Source of the DNA: Candidatus Sulfopaludibacter sp.
Lineage (GTDB): Bacteria; Acidobacteriota; Terriglobia; Bryobacterales; Bryobacteraceae
DNA length: 64,000 bases
Assembly (NCBI GenBank): GCA_031292755.1
Contig: JARLGM010000001.1
Location: forward strand, 62,001 to 126,000
Direction of reading: 5' to 3'
A program made the translations under genes and the position numbers. The notes beneath the pieces were generated by a model. It did not search any database. It saw nothing but the letters and a program-made list of their open reading frames with translations, and had not been told where the DNA came from. This document shows, piece by piece, positions 15,746-24,234 of this stretch (position 1 is the stretch's first letter; every line of letters begins with the position of its first letter).

Positions 15746-16984
15746 ATGAAGATTGCGAGCGTCCGCTCCTATTTACTGTCATATCCTTTCGCGGAACCGA
15801 TACGCCTGCCATTCTGGGGCGGCGAGCGCACCATTGTGAAGCGCGACGCCATGTTCATCCGCGTCGAGACCGACAACGGCCTGGTGGGTTATGCGCCGGG
15901 TGCGGGTCACGAACGGGCGCAGCGCGAAATTCAGGAGATCATCGGGCCTTTCCTCGCTGGCCGCATCCTGGCCGATACGGACGCTCTGCGGGTGCAGTTT
16001 CTGGAAGTGCACGGCGCCGAGCCGGAGCTGATCAAAACCTATTGCAGCGTGGAAATCGCGCTGTACGATCTGGCCGGCCAAGTGCGAGGCGTGCCCGTTT
16101 CCGAGTTGTTGGGAGGGCGGGTCCGCGATCACATCCGGCTTTACGGCAGCGCGGGCATGTATATGCCCCCGGGGGCTTATGCCGCCGAAGCCGCCGCGGT
16201 GAGCGCCCTGGGATTCCGCGCGTACAAAATGCGGCCCGCCATGGGTCCGGAGCAGGACCTGGAAGCCGTGCGCCTGATGCGCCAGGCAGTGGGCCCGGAT
16301 TTCGACCTAATGGTGGATGCGCATACCTGGTGGCGCATGGGTGACCGCAGCTACTCCCTGGAAACGGTGGAGCAACTGGCCCGTTCCATGGCGGGGTACG
16401 ACATCGCCTGGCTGGAAGAGCCGCTGCCGCCGGAAGACCACACCGCGTACCAGCAGTTGCGTGAGAAGGATATCGTACCCCTGGCGGCGGGTGAGCACGA
16501 GCCCAACGAACAGCGGTATATCGACCTGATTGTCACGCAGTCGGTGGATTACGTGCAGATGGACGTGTGCTGTCAGGGTGGCTATGCCCAGGGGCGCCGC
16601 ATTCTGGCCGAAATCTGGCGGCAGGACCTGAGCTTCGCGTTCCACAGTTGGGGCACCGCACTGGAAGTGATCGCTGCCGCGCATCTGGGCATTTGCTGGC
16701 ACGCTCACGTCGCCGGCTGGCTGGAATATCCCTGCTACTCCGCGCCGGACCGTGCCGGCATGTACCCGTTTCCTCTGGCGGCCGAGATTCTTACCAAGCC
16801 TCTCCAAATCGATCACGGCGACCTGATCGTTCCGCGCACGGCGGGACTGGGAGTAAGGGTTGACGAAAGCGTGGTGAAGCGCTATCCCTGGATTCCCGGC
16901 CCGTGGAGCTACTTCCGCACGGATGCGCCGGCGGAAACGCGCGCGGTCACCAGCGACCATAGTATTAAGTGGGATACCGCCTGA
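15746..16984 (+). CDS. Mandelate racemase/muconate lactonizing enzyme family protein
   Basis: A 412-residue enolase-superfamily enzyme. Catalytic landmarks are a lysine in FRAYKMRPAMG, metal-binding acids in LMVDAHTWW, WLEEPLPPED and LAAGEHEPNE, and the general-acid histidine region FAFHSWGTALE. These enzymes dehydrate, racemise or cycloisomerise acid sugars or muconates, and this one probably handles a sugar acid. TATCCT lies 11 bases before the ATG at 15746 and there is no ribosome site. No sugar-acid kinase or aldolase is adjacent, so the substrate is open. thiG follows after 18 bases. Confidence 0.88.
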   Translation: MKIASVRSYLLSYPFAEPIRLPFWGGERTIVKRDAMFIRVETDNGLVGYAPGAGHERAQREIQEIIGPFLAGRILADTDALRVQFLEVHGAEPELIKTYCSVEIALYDLAGQVRGVPVSELLGGRVRDHIRLYGSAGMYMPPGAYAAEAAAVSALGFRAYKMRPAMGPEQDLEAVRLMRQAVGPDFDLMVDAHTWWRMGDRSYSLETVEQLARSMAGYDIAWLEEPLPPEDHTAYQQLREKDIVPLAAGEHEPNEQRYIDLIVTQSVDYVQMDVCCQGGYAQGRRILAEIWRQDLSFAFHSWGTALEVIAAAHLGICWHAHVAGWLEYPCYSAPDRAGMYPFPLAAEILTKPLQIDHGDLIVPRTAGLGVRVDESVVKRYPWIPGPWSYFRTDAPAETRAVTSDHSIKWDTA

Positions 16985-16990
16985 GCCCGC

Positions 16991-16996
16991 TACAAT
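16991..16996 (+). promoter_or_regulatory. Candidate -10 element of leaderless thiG mRNA
   Basis: TACAAT is followed after 6 bases by the thiG ATG at 17003. The same short interval contains a small inverted repeat, GAGCC (16983-16987) with GGCTC (16998-17002). There is no room for a TPP riboswitch between the two genes. Confidence 0.4.
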
Positions 16997-17002
16997 AGGC
17001 TC

Positions 17003-17788
17003 ATGGCGGATACTCTTCATATTGCAGGGCGGGAGTTTCACTCGCGCCTAGTGGTCGGCACAGGCAAATATCGCAGTTTCCAGGAGATGCAACGCTGCCA
17101 TCTGGCCTCTGGCGCCGATATGGTGACTGTCGCGGTGCGGCGCGTCAACCTGACCGACAAATCCAAGGAATCGCTCCTCGATTTCATCGATCGCTCCAAG
17201 ATCTTCATTCTTCCCAACACCGCCGGGTGCTACACCGCCGACGATGCCGTGCGCACCGCGCTGCTGGCGCGCGAAGTGGGTCTCTCCAACTGGATCAAGC
17301 TGGAGGTGATCGGCGACGAGAAGACGCTGTTCCCCGACAACTACGGTTTGCTGGAAGCCACCCGGACGCTGGTGAAGGAAGGCTTCGTGGTGCTGCCGTA
17401 CACCAATGACGATGTGGTGAATGCCCGCAAACTGATCGATGCGGGCGCGGCGGCAGTGATGCCTCTGGCGGCGCCAATCGGCTCCGGGCTGGGCATCCAG
17501 AATCCCACCAACCTGCGCATTCTGCGCGAAATGATCACAGAGGTCCCGATGATCGTGGATGCTGGTGTGGGCACGGCGTCGGATGCCGCGATTGCCATGG
17601 AACTGGGCGCCGATGGAGTTCTCATGAACACGGCCATCGCCGCCGCCGAAGACTCGGAGAAGATGGCGCGGGCCATGAAACTGGCGGTGGAAGCCGGCCG
17701 GCTGGCCTACGAATCGGGCCGCATGGAGAAGAAGCTGTATGCCAGTGCCAGCAGCCCGCTGGCAGGCGTAGTCGGCAGCAGGCGTTAG
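17003..17788 (+). CDS. thiG: Thiazole synthase
   Basis: A 261-residue ThiG, which builds the thiazole phosphate ring of thiamine from deoxyxylulose phosphate, glycine imine and the ThiS thiocarboxylate. The TIM barrel shows the catalytic lysine in [43 protein letters not shown] and [21 protein letters not shown]. The N-terminus ([19 protein letters not shown]) is typical. No thiS, thiE or thiH gene lies nearby and no riboswitch is seen, so it is an isolated member of the pathway. Confidence 0.95.
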   Translation: MADTLHIAGREFHSRLVVGTGKYRSFQEMQRCHLASGADMVTVAVRRVNLTDKSKESLLDFIDRSKIFILPNTAGCYTADDAVRTALLAREVGLSNWIKLEVIGDEKTLFPDNYGLLEATRTLVKEGFVVLPYTNDDVVNARKLIDAGAAAVMPLAAPIGSGLGIQNPTNLRILREMITEVPMIVDAGVGTASDAAIAMELGADGVLMNTAIAAAEDSEKMARAMKLAVEAGRLAYESGRMEKKLYASASSPLAGVVGSRR

Positions 17789-17828
17789 GGGCAGGGGTTG
17801 GGTTTTAGGGCGCTTGGGAGTCGTCGGT

Positions 17829-17853
17829 AAATCCTTCGCGACTGAAGGATTTT
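17829..17853 (+). terminator. Hairpin with short T run after thiG
   Basis: A perfect 9-bp inverted repeat, AAATCCTTC / GAAGGATTT with loop GCGACT, ends in TTTT. It may terminate thiG transcription. The right arm contains AAGGA, the only ribosome-site-like sequence before the ATG at 17862, so it could also mask translation of the next gene. Confidence 0.5.
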
Positions 17854-17861
17854 GCAAATTT

Positions 17862-19226
17862 ATGAATCCGAATACCTTCCAATCACTTCCAGTTCCCAGC
17901 ACCGGCGAAATCCGCGAAATCCTAGCAAAACGCGTTGATCAACAGAAGCAAGCGGCCGGCATTGTCGCGGGTGTCATCGACCCGAATGGCCGCCGCGTTG
18001 TCGCCTCTGGCAACCTCGCCAATGGCGATCCACGCACGCCCAATGGTGATACGATCTTCGAAATTGGATCCGTCACCAAGGTCTTCACTTCGCTGCTATT
18101 GGCGGACATGGTGACCCGCAAAGAGGTCGCCCTCGACGATCCGGCGGCCAAATATCTTCCCGAAACTGTCAGGATGCCGGAGCGAAGCGGCAAATCCATC
18201 ACGCTGCACGATCTTTCCACGCACAGCTCCGGGCTCCCGTCCCTTCCCGGCAACCTGAAGCCAGAGGCCGACTACAGCATGGAAGATTTGTATCGGTTCC
18301 TTTCCGGCTACACGCTGCCGCGCGACCCCGGTTCCGAATACGAATATTCAAACCTGAGCGCGGGGCTGCTCGGCCACCTGCTCGCGTGCCGCGCCGGAAC
18401 GGATTATGAGAGCCTGATCCGAAGCCGCATCGCGCGACCGCTCAGCATGCCGGACACGGGCATTACGCTATCTGCCTCCATGACTCAGCGCATGGCCACT
18501 GGTCACACGGCGATGCTGGCCCCCGTCGCCAACTCGGACCTTCCCACGCCGCTTGCCGGTGCGGGCGCGCTACGCTCCTCAGCCAATGACATGCTGACGT
18601 TCCTCGAAGCGTTCCTCGGCTACAAGGAATCGCCTCTCGCGCCCGCCATGAAAGTCATGCTCGAAGTTCGCCGTCCCGCGGGCCAGGCAACGATCGGTTT
18701 AGGGTGGATTATTATGTCAGCTCACGGCCGGGAGATCATCGGGCATAACGGAGCTACGGGAGGCTTCCGCTCATTCGTCGGATACGCTCCTAACGAGCGT
18801 ATCGGGGTCGTTGTACTGTCCAATGCATCTACTCCGAGCGGTATCGATGATATCGGTTTTCATCTCCTGAACCCGAACGCGCCGCTGGCCAATCCCGAGC
18901 CTCCGAAGCAGCGCACCGAGATTCGTATTGATCCCAGGCTCCTTGATAACTACACCGGCCGCTATCAAGTGGCGCCAAACCTCATTTTCGAAATCACCCG
19001 CGACGGCGACCGCCTCTTCGCACAGGGCTTCGCACAGCCCCTCGCACAGGCCGCCGGCCAACCCATCGCCCTGCCTAAGTTTGGACTGTTTGCCGAAGGC
19101 GAGAAGGACTTTTTCGCCAGGGTGGCTGACCACCAGTTCACCTTTGAAACTGGCCCCGAGGGCCGAGCCACGAGCCTTATTCTGCACCGAGCCGGCCGCG
19201 ACATGCCCGCCGCCCGATTGTCCTGA
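17862..19226 (+). CDS. Beta-lactamase-related serine hydrolase
   Basis: A 454-residue protein of the class C beta-lactamase/D-aminopeptidase fold. The nucleophile motif S-V-T-K is at residues 70-73, the Tyr motif Y-S-N at 162-164 and the third motif H-N-G at 295-297. A C-terminal domain follows (from about 350), starting RIDPRLLDNYTGRYQV, as in many esterase/peptidase members. No signal peptide is visible, which is unusual because most relatives are periplasmic. I chose the ATG at 17862 rather than the TTG at 17814 because the family homology begins there. The substrate (peptide, ester or lactam) is unknown. Confidence 0.88.
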   Translation: MNPNTFQSLPVPSTGEIREILAKRVDQQKQAAGIVAGVIDPNGRRVVASGNLANGDPRTPNGDTIFEIGSVTKVFTSLLLADMVTRKEVALDDPAAKYLPETVRMPERSGKSITLHDLSTHSSGLPSLPGNLKPEADYSMEDLYRFLSGYTLPRDPGSEYEYSNLSAGLLGHLLACRAGTDYESLIRSRIARPLSMPDTGITLSASMTQRMATGHTAMLAPVANSDLPTPLAGAGALRSSANDMLTFLEAFLGYKESPLAPAMKVMLEVRRPAGQATIGLGWIIMSAHGREIIGHNGATGGFRSFVGYAPNERIGVVVLSNASTPSGIDDIGFHLLNPNAPLANPEPPKQRTEIRIDPRLLDNYTGRYQVAPNLIFEITRDGDRLFAQGFAQPLAQAAGQPIALPKFGLFAEGEKDFFARVADHQFTFETGPEGRATSLILHRAGRDMPAARLS

Positions 19227-19303
19227 TTCCCGCTAACCCCCATCCCCAACCCCCGTCCCTTCAGCCCTGTGTTACTATTCCGTTTTAAAAAGGGGGCACC
19301 TCC

Positions 19304-21400
19304 GTGAAAGTCTACGAAAGCAAGGACATTCGGAACGTCGGTGTGGTGGGCCACGGCGATTCCGGCAAGACGACGCTCACCGCCGGTATGCTTTTCACCG
19401 CAGGGGCGGCCAATCGCCTGCTTCGTGTGGATGAAGGCAATACGATCACTGATTTTGACGACGAGGAAATCCAGCGCAAAATCACGATCTCTACTGCCAT
19501 CGCCGTGGCGGAGTGGAAGAAGACCAAACTCAATCTCATCGATACTCCCGGTTACAACATTTTCATCAATGATGCGAAAGCGGCCCTGGCGGCTGCGGAT
19601 TCGGCGCTGGTTCTGGTGGACGGCGTGGCGGGTGTGGAAGTACAGACGGAAAAGGTTTGGAGTTTCTGCGAGGAATTCAAGCTGCCGCGGGCAATCATTA
19701 TCAATAAGCTGGCTCGCGAGCGCAGCGCTTTTGACCGAGCGCTGGAAAGTGTACAGACCAATTTTGGCCGCAGCGCCGTGCCGATCCAGATTCCCGTCGG
19801 CGCGGAGCGCGATTTCAAAGGTGTCATCGACCTGATCGGCATGAAAGCGTATACCTATACGCCGGACGGGGATGGCAAAGGCAAAGAAGGCGAAATCCCC
19901 GGCGACATGGCGGATGCCGCGCAGAAAGCCCACGAGGCGCTGGTGGAAATGGCCGCCGAGGGCGACGATGCGCTCATGGAAGAGTTCTTCGACAAGGGTA
20001 CGTTGCCGGTCGAACACATCATCGATGGGCTCAAGAAAGGCATGCGCGAGTTGCGGATCTTCCCGGTGCTGTGCGCTTCCGGATACCACAATGTGGGCAC
20101 GGATCAGATCCTCAGTTTCCTCACCGATTACATGCCCTCTCCCACCGAGCGAGATGGGGCAAAAGCTACCCTAAACGGCCAGGAGACTACGCAGAAGATC
20201 ACCGCCACCGGACCGGCATCCGCCTTCGTTTTCAAGACGACGGCCGATCCCTTCTCCGGGCGCATCACCTTTTTCAAGGTGTGCACGGGCATCATCAGGA
20301 ACGACTCCAACCTGCAAAATGTCACGCGAGGCACCTCGGAACGGTTGGCGCACCTGAGTTGTCCTCAGGGCAAAACGCTGCAACCGGTCACCGAGATCTA
20401 TGCCGGCGACATCGGCGCCGTGGCCAAACTGAGGGATACGCTTACCGGGGACACTCTGGCCGAGAAGGGGCTGAACATCGCCTATCTCCCGGTGAAACTG
20501 GCCGAGCCTTCCATCGCCTTCGCGATTGAGGCGAAGAGCCGCAATGACGAAGACCGCATGGGGAATGCCGTTCATAAGGTACTGGAAGAAGACCAGTCCC
20601 TGCGCTTCTACCGCGATCCGCAGACGCGCGAATTCCTGTTGGCGGGCACGGGCCAGCAGCATGTGGAAATCGTGGTCAGCCGGTTGAAAAAGCGGTACGG
20701 CGTGGATGTCACGCTGAAGGCGCCCAAGATTCCCTATCGCGAGACGATTCGCGGGTTTGCCGACGTACAGGGACGGCATAAGAAGCAGACCGGCGGTCAC
20801 GGGCAGTTTGGCGATTGCTGGATCAAAATGGAACCGCTTCCGCGCGGCGCCAAGTTCGAGTTCGCCAACGAGATTTTCGGCGGCTCCATTCCCAAGAACT
20901 ACATCCCCGCCGTGGAGAAAGGCATTATCGAGACGGCCGAAAAGGGCTACCTGGCGGGCTATCCCATGGTCGATTTCAAGGTCACCGTCTACGACGGCTC
21001 TTACCACGACGTCGATTCTTCCGAACTGGCGTTCAAGCTGGCGGCGCGCAAGGCCTTCAAAGCCGCCATGCAGGAAGCCAAGCCGGCCCTGCTGGAACCG
21101 GTGATGAATGTCGAAATTCAGGCACCGGTGGAGTATGCCGGCGACCTGATGGGCGACTTGAATGGACGCAGAGGCCGGATTTCCGGCATGGAGACCAAGG
21201 GGAGCACCCAGTTCATCCGGGCCCAGGTACCCATGGCGGAGATGTTAAACTATCAGAGTGATCTGACGGCGATGACCCAGGGTCGCGCCTCGTTCGCGAT
21301 GGAGTTCGACCATTACGATTTTGTGCCGCAGTTGCAGGCGGAGAAGATTATAGCCGCCGCGAAGGCCGCCAAAACGGGCGAAGAGGAAGAAGAAGAATAG
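19304..21400 (+). CDS. Elongation factor G-like GTPase with altered G4 motif
   Basis: A 698-residue five-domain translational GTPase of the EF-G type. The P-loop GHGDSGKT is at residues 16-23, the switch region at QRKITIST, and G3 reads DTPGYNIF at 80-87 rather than DTPGH-V-DF. G4 is NKLA at 134-137, lacking the aspartate that normally selects guanine. Domain IV is intact (GQFGDCWIKMEPL onward) and the C-terminus is acidic. These features suggest the EF-G2-like paralogue rather than the housekeeping factor. It starts at GTG with an AAGGGGG site 7 bases upstream. It probably acts in ribosome translocation or recycling. Confidence 0.88.
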   Translation: MKVYESKDIRNVGVVGHGDSGKTTLTAGMLFTAGAANRLLRVDEGNTITDFDDEEIQRKITISTAIAVAEWKKTKLNLIDTPGYNIFINDAKAALAAADSALVLVDGVAGVEVQTEKVWSFCEEFKLPRAIIINKLARERSAFDRALESVQTNFGRSAVPIQIPVGAERDFKGVIDLIGMKAYTYTPDGDGKGKEGEIPGDMADAAQKAHEALVEMAAEGDDALMEEFFDKGTLPVEHIIDGLKKGMRELRIFPVLCASGYHNVGTDQILSFLTDYMPSPTERDGAKATLNGQETTQKITATGPASAFVFKTTADPFSGRITFFKVCTGIIRNDSNLQNVTRGTSERLAHLSCPQGKTLQPVTEIYAGDIGAVAKLRDTLTGDTLAEKGLNIAYLPVKLAEPSIAFAIEAKSRNDEDRMGNAVHKVLEEDQSLRFYRDPQTREFLLAGTGQQHVEIVVSRLKKRYGVDVTLKAPKIPYRETIRGFADVQGRHKKQTGGHGQFGDCWIKMEPLPRGAKFEFANEIFGGSIPKNYIPAVEKGIIETAEKGYLAGYPMVDFKVTVYDGSYHDVDSSELAFKLAARKAFKAAMQEAKPALLEPVMNVEIQAPVEYAGDLMGDLNGRRGRISGMETKGSTQFIRAQVPMAEMLNYQSDLTAMTQGRASFAMEFDHYDFVPQLQAEKIIAAAKAAKTGEEEEEE

Positions 21401-21419
21401 TTCTCTTCTGTACGTTTTG

Positions 21420-21465
21420 GACACAGGCATGTGTCAATGGGAGCACAGACAAATACTGTGCTCCC
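21420..21465 (+). terminator. Two tandem hairpins after the EF-G gene
   Basis: First a 5-bp stem GACAC / GTGTC (21420-21435), then a perfect 10-bp stem GGGAGCACAG / CTGTGCTCCC with a 7-base loop (21439-21465). No T run follows, so this is either a factor-assisted terminator or an mRNA 3'-end stabiliser. Confidence 0.5.
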
Positions 21466-21559
21466 GCTTGCATCGGCCGGTTAGGTGTTATAGGCTCGTA
21501 GGGATATTACCGGGCGACTTCCGCGGAAGTGGCTTTATTTTCATTGTCCGAGGCTGCTG

Positions 21560-23221
21560 ATGGATAATCGAACGAAAACGCTCTTGTCCTCTTCGCTCCT
21601 TTGCGTGGCATTCGCGACCGCTGGATGTAGTATCAATCAGCAGTCCAGGTTCCAAAACTCCTTCCTTCCTCCCACGGCCCATCTGGTGGGCACACCCGGC
21701 GATAGCGATCCGCCCCCGGTGGTCGTACAGCCCAACGTTTATTTGGCGGAGGCCCCGTCTTTTCTGCTGAATGCTCCCACCATGGCGCCCGGAAAGCCGC
21801 GTGCCGATGCTTTGATTACGCGGGCGGAAAAAAGATTCGAAGCGGGCAAGAGGTTTTACCAGTCGAAAGACATTGCCGGAGCGCGTCGGGAATTCGACGC
21901 GGCTGTCGATGCGCTGCTGGATGCATCCGACCAGAACCCCGACGAGCGTACCGAGTATGAACAGCGTCTGGATCTGATGGTAGACGCGATCTCGCATTAC
22001 GATGCCACCGGAATGGGCGCATCGGCGGAAGTAGAAGAAGGCAAGTTCGAAAAGGCCCCCCTGGAAGACATTCTCACCATGACGTTCCCCGTGGATCCCC
22101 GGCTCAAGGATCGGGTGAAGGAACAGGTGGCGGCAACGGTTTCCCAACTGCCCCTGGCGGTCAACGACACGGTTCTCGGCTACATCAACTATTTCTCCAG
22201 CCGCGGTCACAAAACGATTGTGGCGGCCACGGAACGTTCGGGCAGATACCGCGCCATGATCCAGCGGGTGCTGGATGAGGAAGGTGTGCCGCAGGAACTC
22301 ATTCACCTGGCGCAGGCCGAATCCGGCTTCATTCCGCGCGCGATTTCCCGCGCCGCGGCGGGCGGCATGTGGCAATTCCTCAAGTGGCGCGGCAACGAAT
22401 ACGGTCTCAACCAGACGGCGTACACCGACGATCGCATGGATCCGGAAAAGGCGACGCGCGCCGCGGCCCGGCATCTGCACGATCTTTATAATGAGTTCGG
22501 CGATTGGTACCTGGCCATCGCGGCGTACAACTGCGGGCCCATCACGGTGGAAAAAGCAGTGGAGCGGACGGGCTATGCGGACTTCTGGGAACTGCGCAGC
22601 CGCGGCGTTCTGCCGGCGGAGACTACCAACTACGTGCCCATCATTCTGGCCATGACCATCATGGAAAAGAATGCCGCGGAGTATGGGTTGGACCATCTGC
22701 AATACGATCCGCCGCTGCAATACGATACGGTGGAACTCTCGGCGGTTACGAGTCTGGCGCTGGTCAGCGACATAATCGATACGCCGCAGTCGGAATTGGC
22801 GTCGTTGAATCCCGCAGTGCTCCGGGGGACCGCTCCGGAGAATTATTCGCTGCACTTACCGAAGGGCACGGGGAATCAATTGATGGCCACATTGCAGATG
22901 GTGCCCGCGGAACGGCGCGCAGCGTGGCGGATGCATAAGGTGGAGACGGGCGAAACGCTGGTAGCGATCGCGAAGAAATACGGCGCCACTCCCGCCAGCA
23001 TTGTTGCGGCGAACAACTTGAAATCGGACGAAGCGGTGGAAGGCGATCGCCTGTTGATTCCAGCCGTCGTGCGTCCTGAAGCGCCGGTCCGGCGGCCTGT
23101 CGCGCGCACCGCGGTTCGTCGCGCCCCCGCCGGTAGCACCCGTCGTGCGGCTCCCGCCGCCGCGAAGAAACCCGCGGCGCGCAAAGCGCCGGTGTTGGTG
23201 GCTCACAACAGCGGCAAATAG
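21560..23221 (+). CDS. Lipoprotein lytic transglycosylase with LysM domain (MltD-like)
   Basis: A 553-residue periplasmic murein hydrolase. The N-terminus is a lipoprotein signal with lipobox ATAGC (Cys 23). The SLT domain contains the catalytic glutamate (about residue 254) in LAQAESGFIPRAISRAAAGG, then GMWQFLKWRGNEYGLN and AIAAYNCGPITVEKA. A LysM peptidoglycan-binding motif follows near residues 450-500 (HKVETGETLVAIAKKYG to GDRLLIP). The tail is rich in Arg, Ala and Pro, echoing the lysine/alanine-rich neighbour downstream. It trims glycan strands during growth or remodelling. Confidence 0.93.
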   Translation: MDNRTKTLLSSSLLCVAFATAGCSINQQSRFQNSFLPPTAHLVGTPGDSDPPPVVVQPNVYLAEAPSFLLNAPTMAPGKPRADALITRAEKRFEAGKRFYQSKDIAGARREFDAAVDALLDASDQNPDERTEYEQRLDLMVDAISHYDATGMGASAEVEEGKFEKAPLEDILTMTFPVDPRLKDRVKEQVAATVSQLPLAVNDTVLGYINYFSSRGHKTIVAATERSGRYRAMIQRVLDEEGVPQELIHLAQAESGFIPRAISRAAAGGMWQFLKWRGNEYGLNQTAYTDDRMDPEKATRAAARHLHDLYNEFGDWYLAIAAYNCGPITVEKAVERTGYADFWELRSRGVLPAETTNYVPIILAMTIMEKNAAEYGLDHLQYDPPLQYDTVELSAVTSLALVSDIIDTPQSELASLNPAVLRGTAPENYSLHLPKGTGNQLMATLQMVPAERRAAWRMHKVETGETLVAIAKKYGATPASIVAANNLKSDEAVEGDRLLIPAVVRPEAPVRRPVARTAVRRAPAGSTRRAAPAAAKKPAARKAPVLVAHNSGK

Positions 23222-23328
23222 ACATTCACGAACGAATTTTCGGAGCCTTCCTTCTTTTCGCTATTGCCTCGCCGTCAAAAAGGGGTATTCTATGGGTGAT
23301 TGTGCCCTGACTACAGGAGGCTTGCTTA

Positions 23329-23889
23329 ATGTTGTTTGATAGCTCAAAGATCGCTCCGAAAGACGAAGAAGAAATGGAAGACTTCCACGACTACGAAGAC
23401 GAAGAGCAGGGAGCAGCACAGAGCTCCAAACTCGACGATTATGAAGAGGACGAGGAAGAGGACGATGATGAGGAAGCGGAGGGGAGTGCCCCGCCTCCCG
23501 TAGCCCAACCTGCGCCCACCCCCGCGGCGGCTGAGCCGCCGGCTTCCGCGGCCGCGCCCGAACCGGCGCCCAAGAAGGCCGCGAAGAAGGCGGCTCCTGC
23601 CAAGAAAGCCCCCGCCAAGAAAGCTGCTGCCAAAGCACCCGTGAAGAAAGCCGCGGTGACAACTCCAGCGAAGAAGGCGGCCAAGAAAGCGCCTGCCAAG
23701 GCTCCAGCGACGAAGGCTCCCGCCAAGAAGGCCGCAGCCAAAAAGGCTCCGGCCAAAAAGGCCCCGGTCAAGAAGGCTGTGGCTAAAAAGGCTCCGGCGA
23801 AAAAAGCTGTAAAGAAAGCTCCACCCAAGAAGGCCGCGAAGAAGGCTCCCGCCAAGAAAGCCGCAAAAAAGAGTGGAAAGAAGAAGTAG
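23329..23889 (+). CDS. Bipartite acidic / lysine-alanine-rich histone H1-like protein
   Basis: A 186-residue protein in two parts. Residues 1-50 are strongly acidic (runs of Asp and Glu with DEEEDDDEEAE), followed by an Ala/Pro linker. Residues from about 84 to the end are repeats of the AAKKAPAKKA type, like eukaryotic H1 tails and bacterial AlgP/HctB-like proteins. The ATG at 23329 has an excellent CAGGAGG site 8 bases upstream, implying high expression. The basic tail should bind DNA or RNA; the acidic head could be a charge shield or protein-binding surface. It is unrelated in sequence to the 53437 nucleoid-like protein apart from basicity. Confidence 0.85.
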   Translation: MLFDSSKIAPKDEEEMEDFHDYEDEEQGAAQSSKLDDYEEDEEEDDDEEAEGSAPPPVAQPAPTPAAAEPPASAAAPEPAPKKAAKKAAPAKKAPAKKAAAKAPVKKAAVTTPAKKAAKKAPAKAPATKAPAKKAAAKKAPAKKAPVKKAVAKKAPAKKAVKKAPPKKAAKKAPAKKAAKKSGKKK

Positions 23890-23908
23890 CTGTTAGATCG
23901 CGCATCGC

Positions 23909-23930
23909 GGGCCGGATTCCCGTCCGGCCC
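23909..23930. terminator. Perfect 8-bp hairpin between convergent genes
   Basis: GGGCCGGA / TCCGGCCC with a 6-base loop lies between the stop of the histone-like gene and the stop of the convergent 82-residue gene. There is no T run on either side. It may serve both strands. Confidence 0.5.
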
Positions 23931-24179
23931 CTACACCGGCTTGTGAATCGCCTGCCGGCATTTCCCGTACAACTCCAGCAAAGCATCAGCGTGCGATTCC
24001 GGCGAGACGGCCGAAGGCTTGGCTGAAAACCCCGCCGTTTGGGCGGTTTTTCCGTATCCCGTGGTCACGGCGATAAACCGCATCAACTCCAAAGCGATTT
24101 CGTCTTTGCTGCGCCCGGGGCCGGCGGGTTGCGCTGCTGCCGCATCCTCTGCGCTGGTGCGTGGTTCCAGTTCTGCCAT
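23931..24179 (-). CDS. Small hypothetical protein divergent from the HipA-like kinase
   Basis: An 82-residue mostly helical protein starting MAELEPRTSAEDAAAAQP, with a central segment KDEIALELMRFIAVTTGYG and a C-terminal helix DALLELYGKCRQAIHKPV. No signal peptide or membrane helix. It runs divergently from the HipA-like kinase (start 24235) with 55 bases between, so both could be controlled from one site. I do not recognise a family. The pattern of alternating charges and hydrophobics looks protein-like rather than random. Confidence 0.5.
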   Translation of the reverse strand: MAELEPRTSAEDAAAAQPAGPGRSKDEIALELMRFIAVTTGYGKTAQTAGFSAKPSAVSPESHADALLELYGKCRQAIHKPV

Positions 24180-24234
24180 ATATGGATGTAGTCCTCTCTG
24201 TGATACAACTCTAGATTACTGCATTTTCTTTGCG

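Noticed and set aside
16985-17002. TPP riboswitch before thiG
   Set aside because: Only 18 bases separate the upstream stop from the start, far too short for a riboswitch.
21488-22855. 455-codon ORF antisense to the lytic transglycosylase
   Set aside because: It covers a conserved catalytic domain on the other strand and shows no protein family signal.
24019-24234. N-terminal extension of the HipA-like kinase
   Set aside because: The extension is Ala/Ser/Cys-rich shadow of the 82-residue gene; homology starts at the ATG at 24235.
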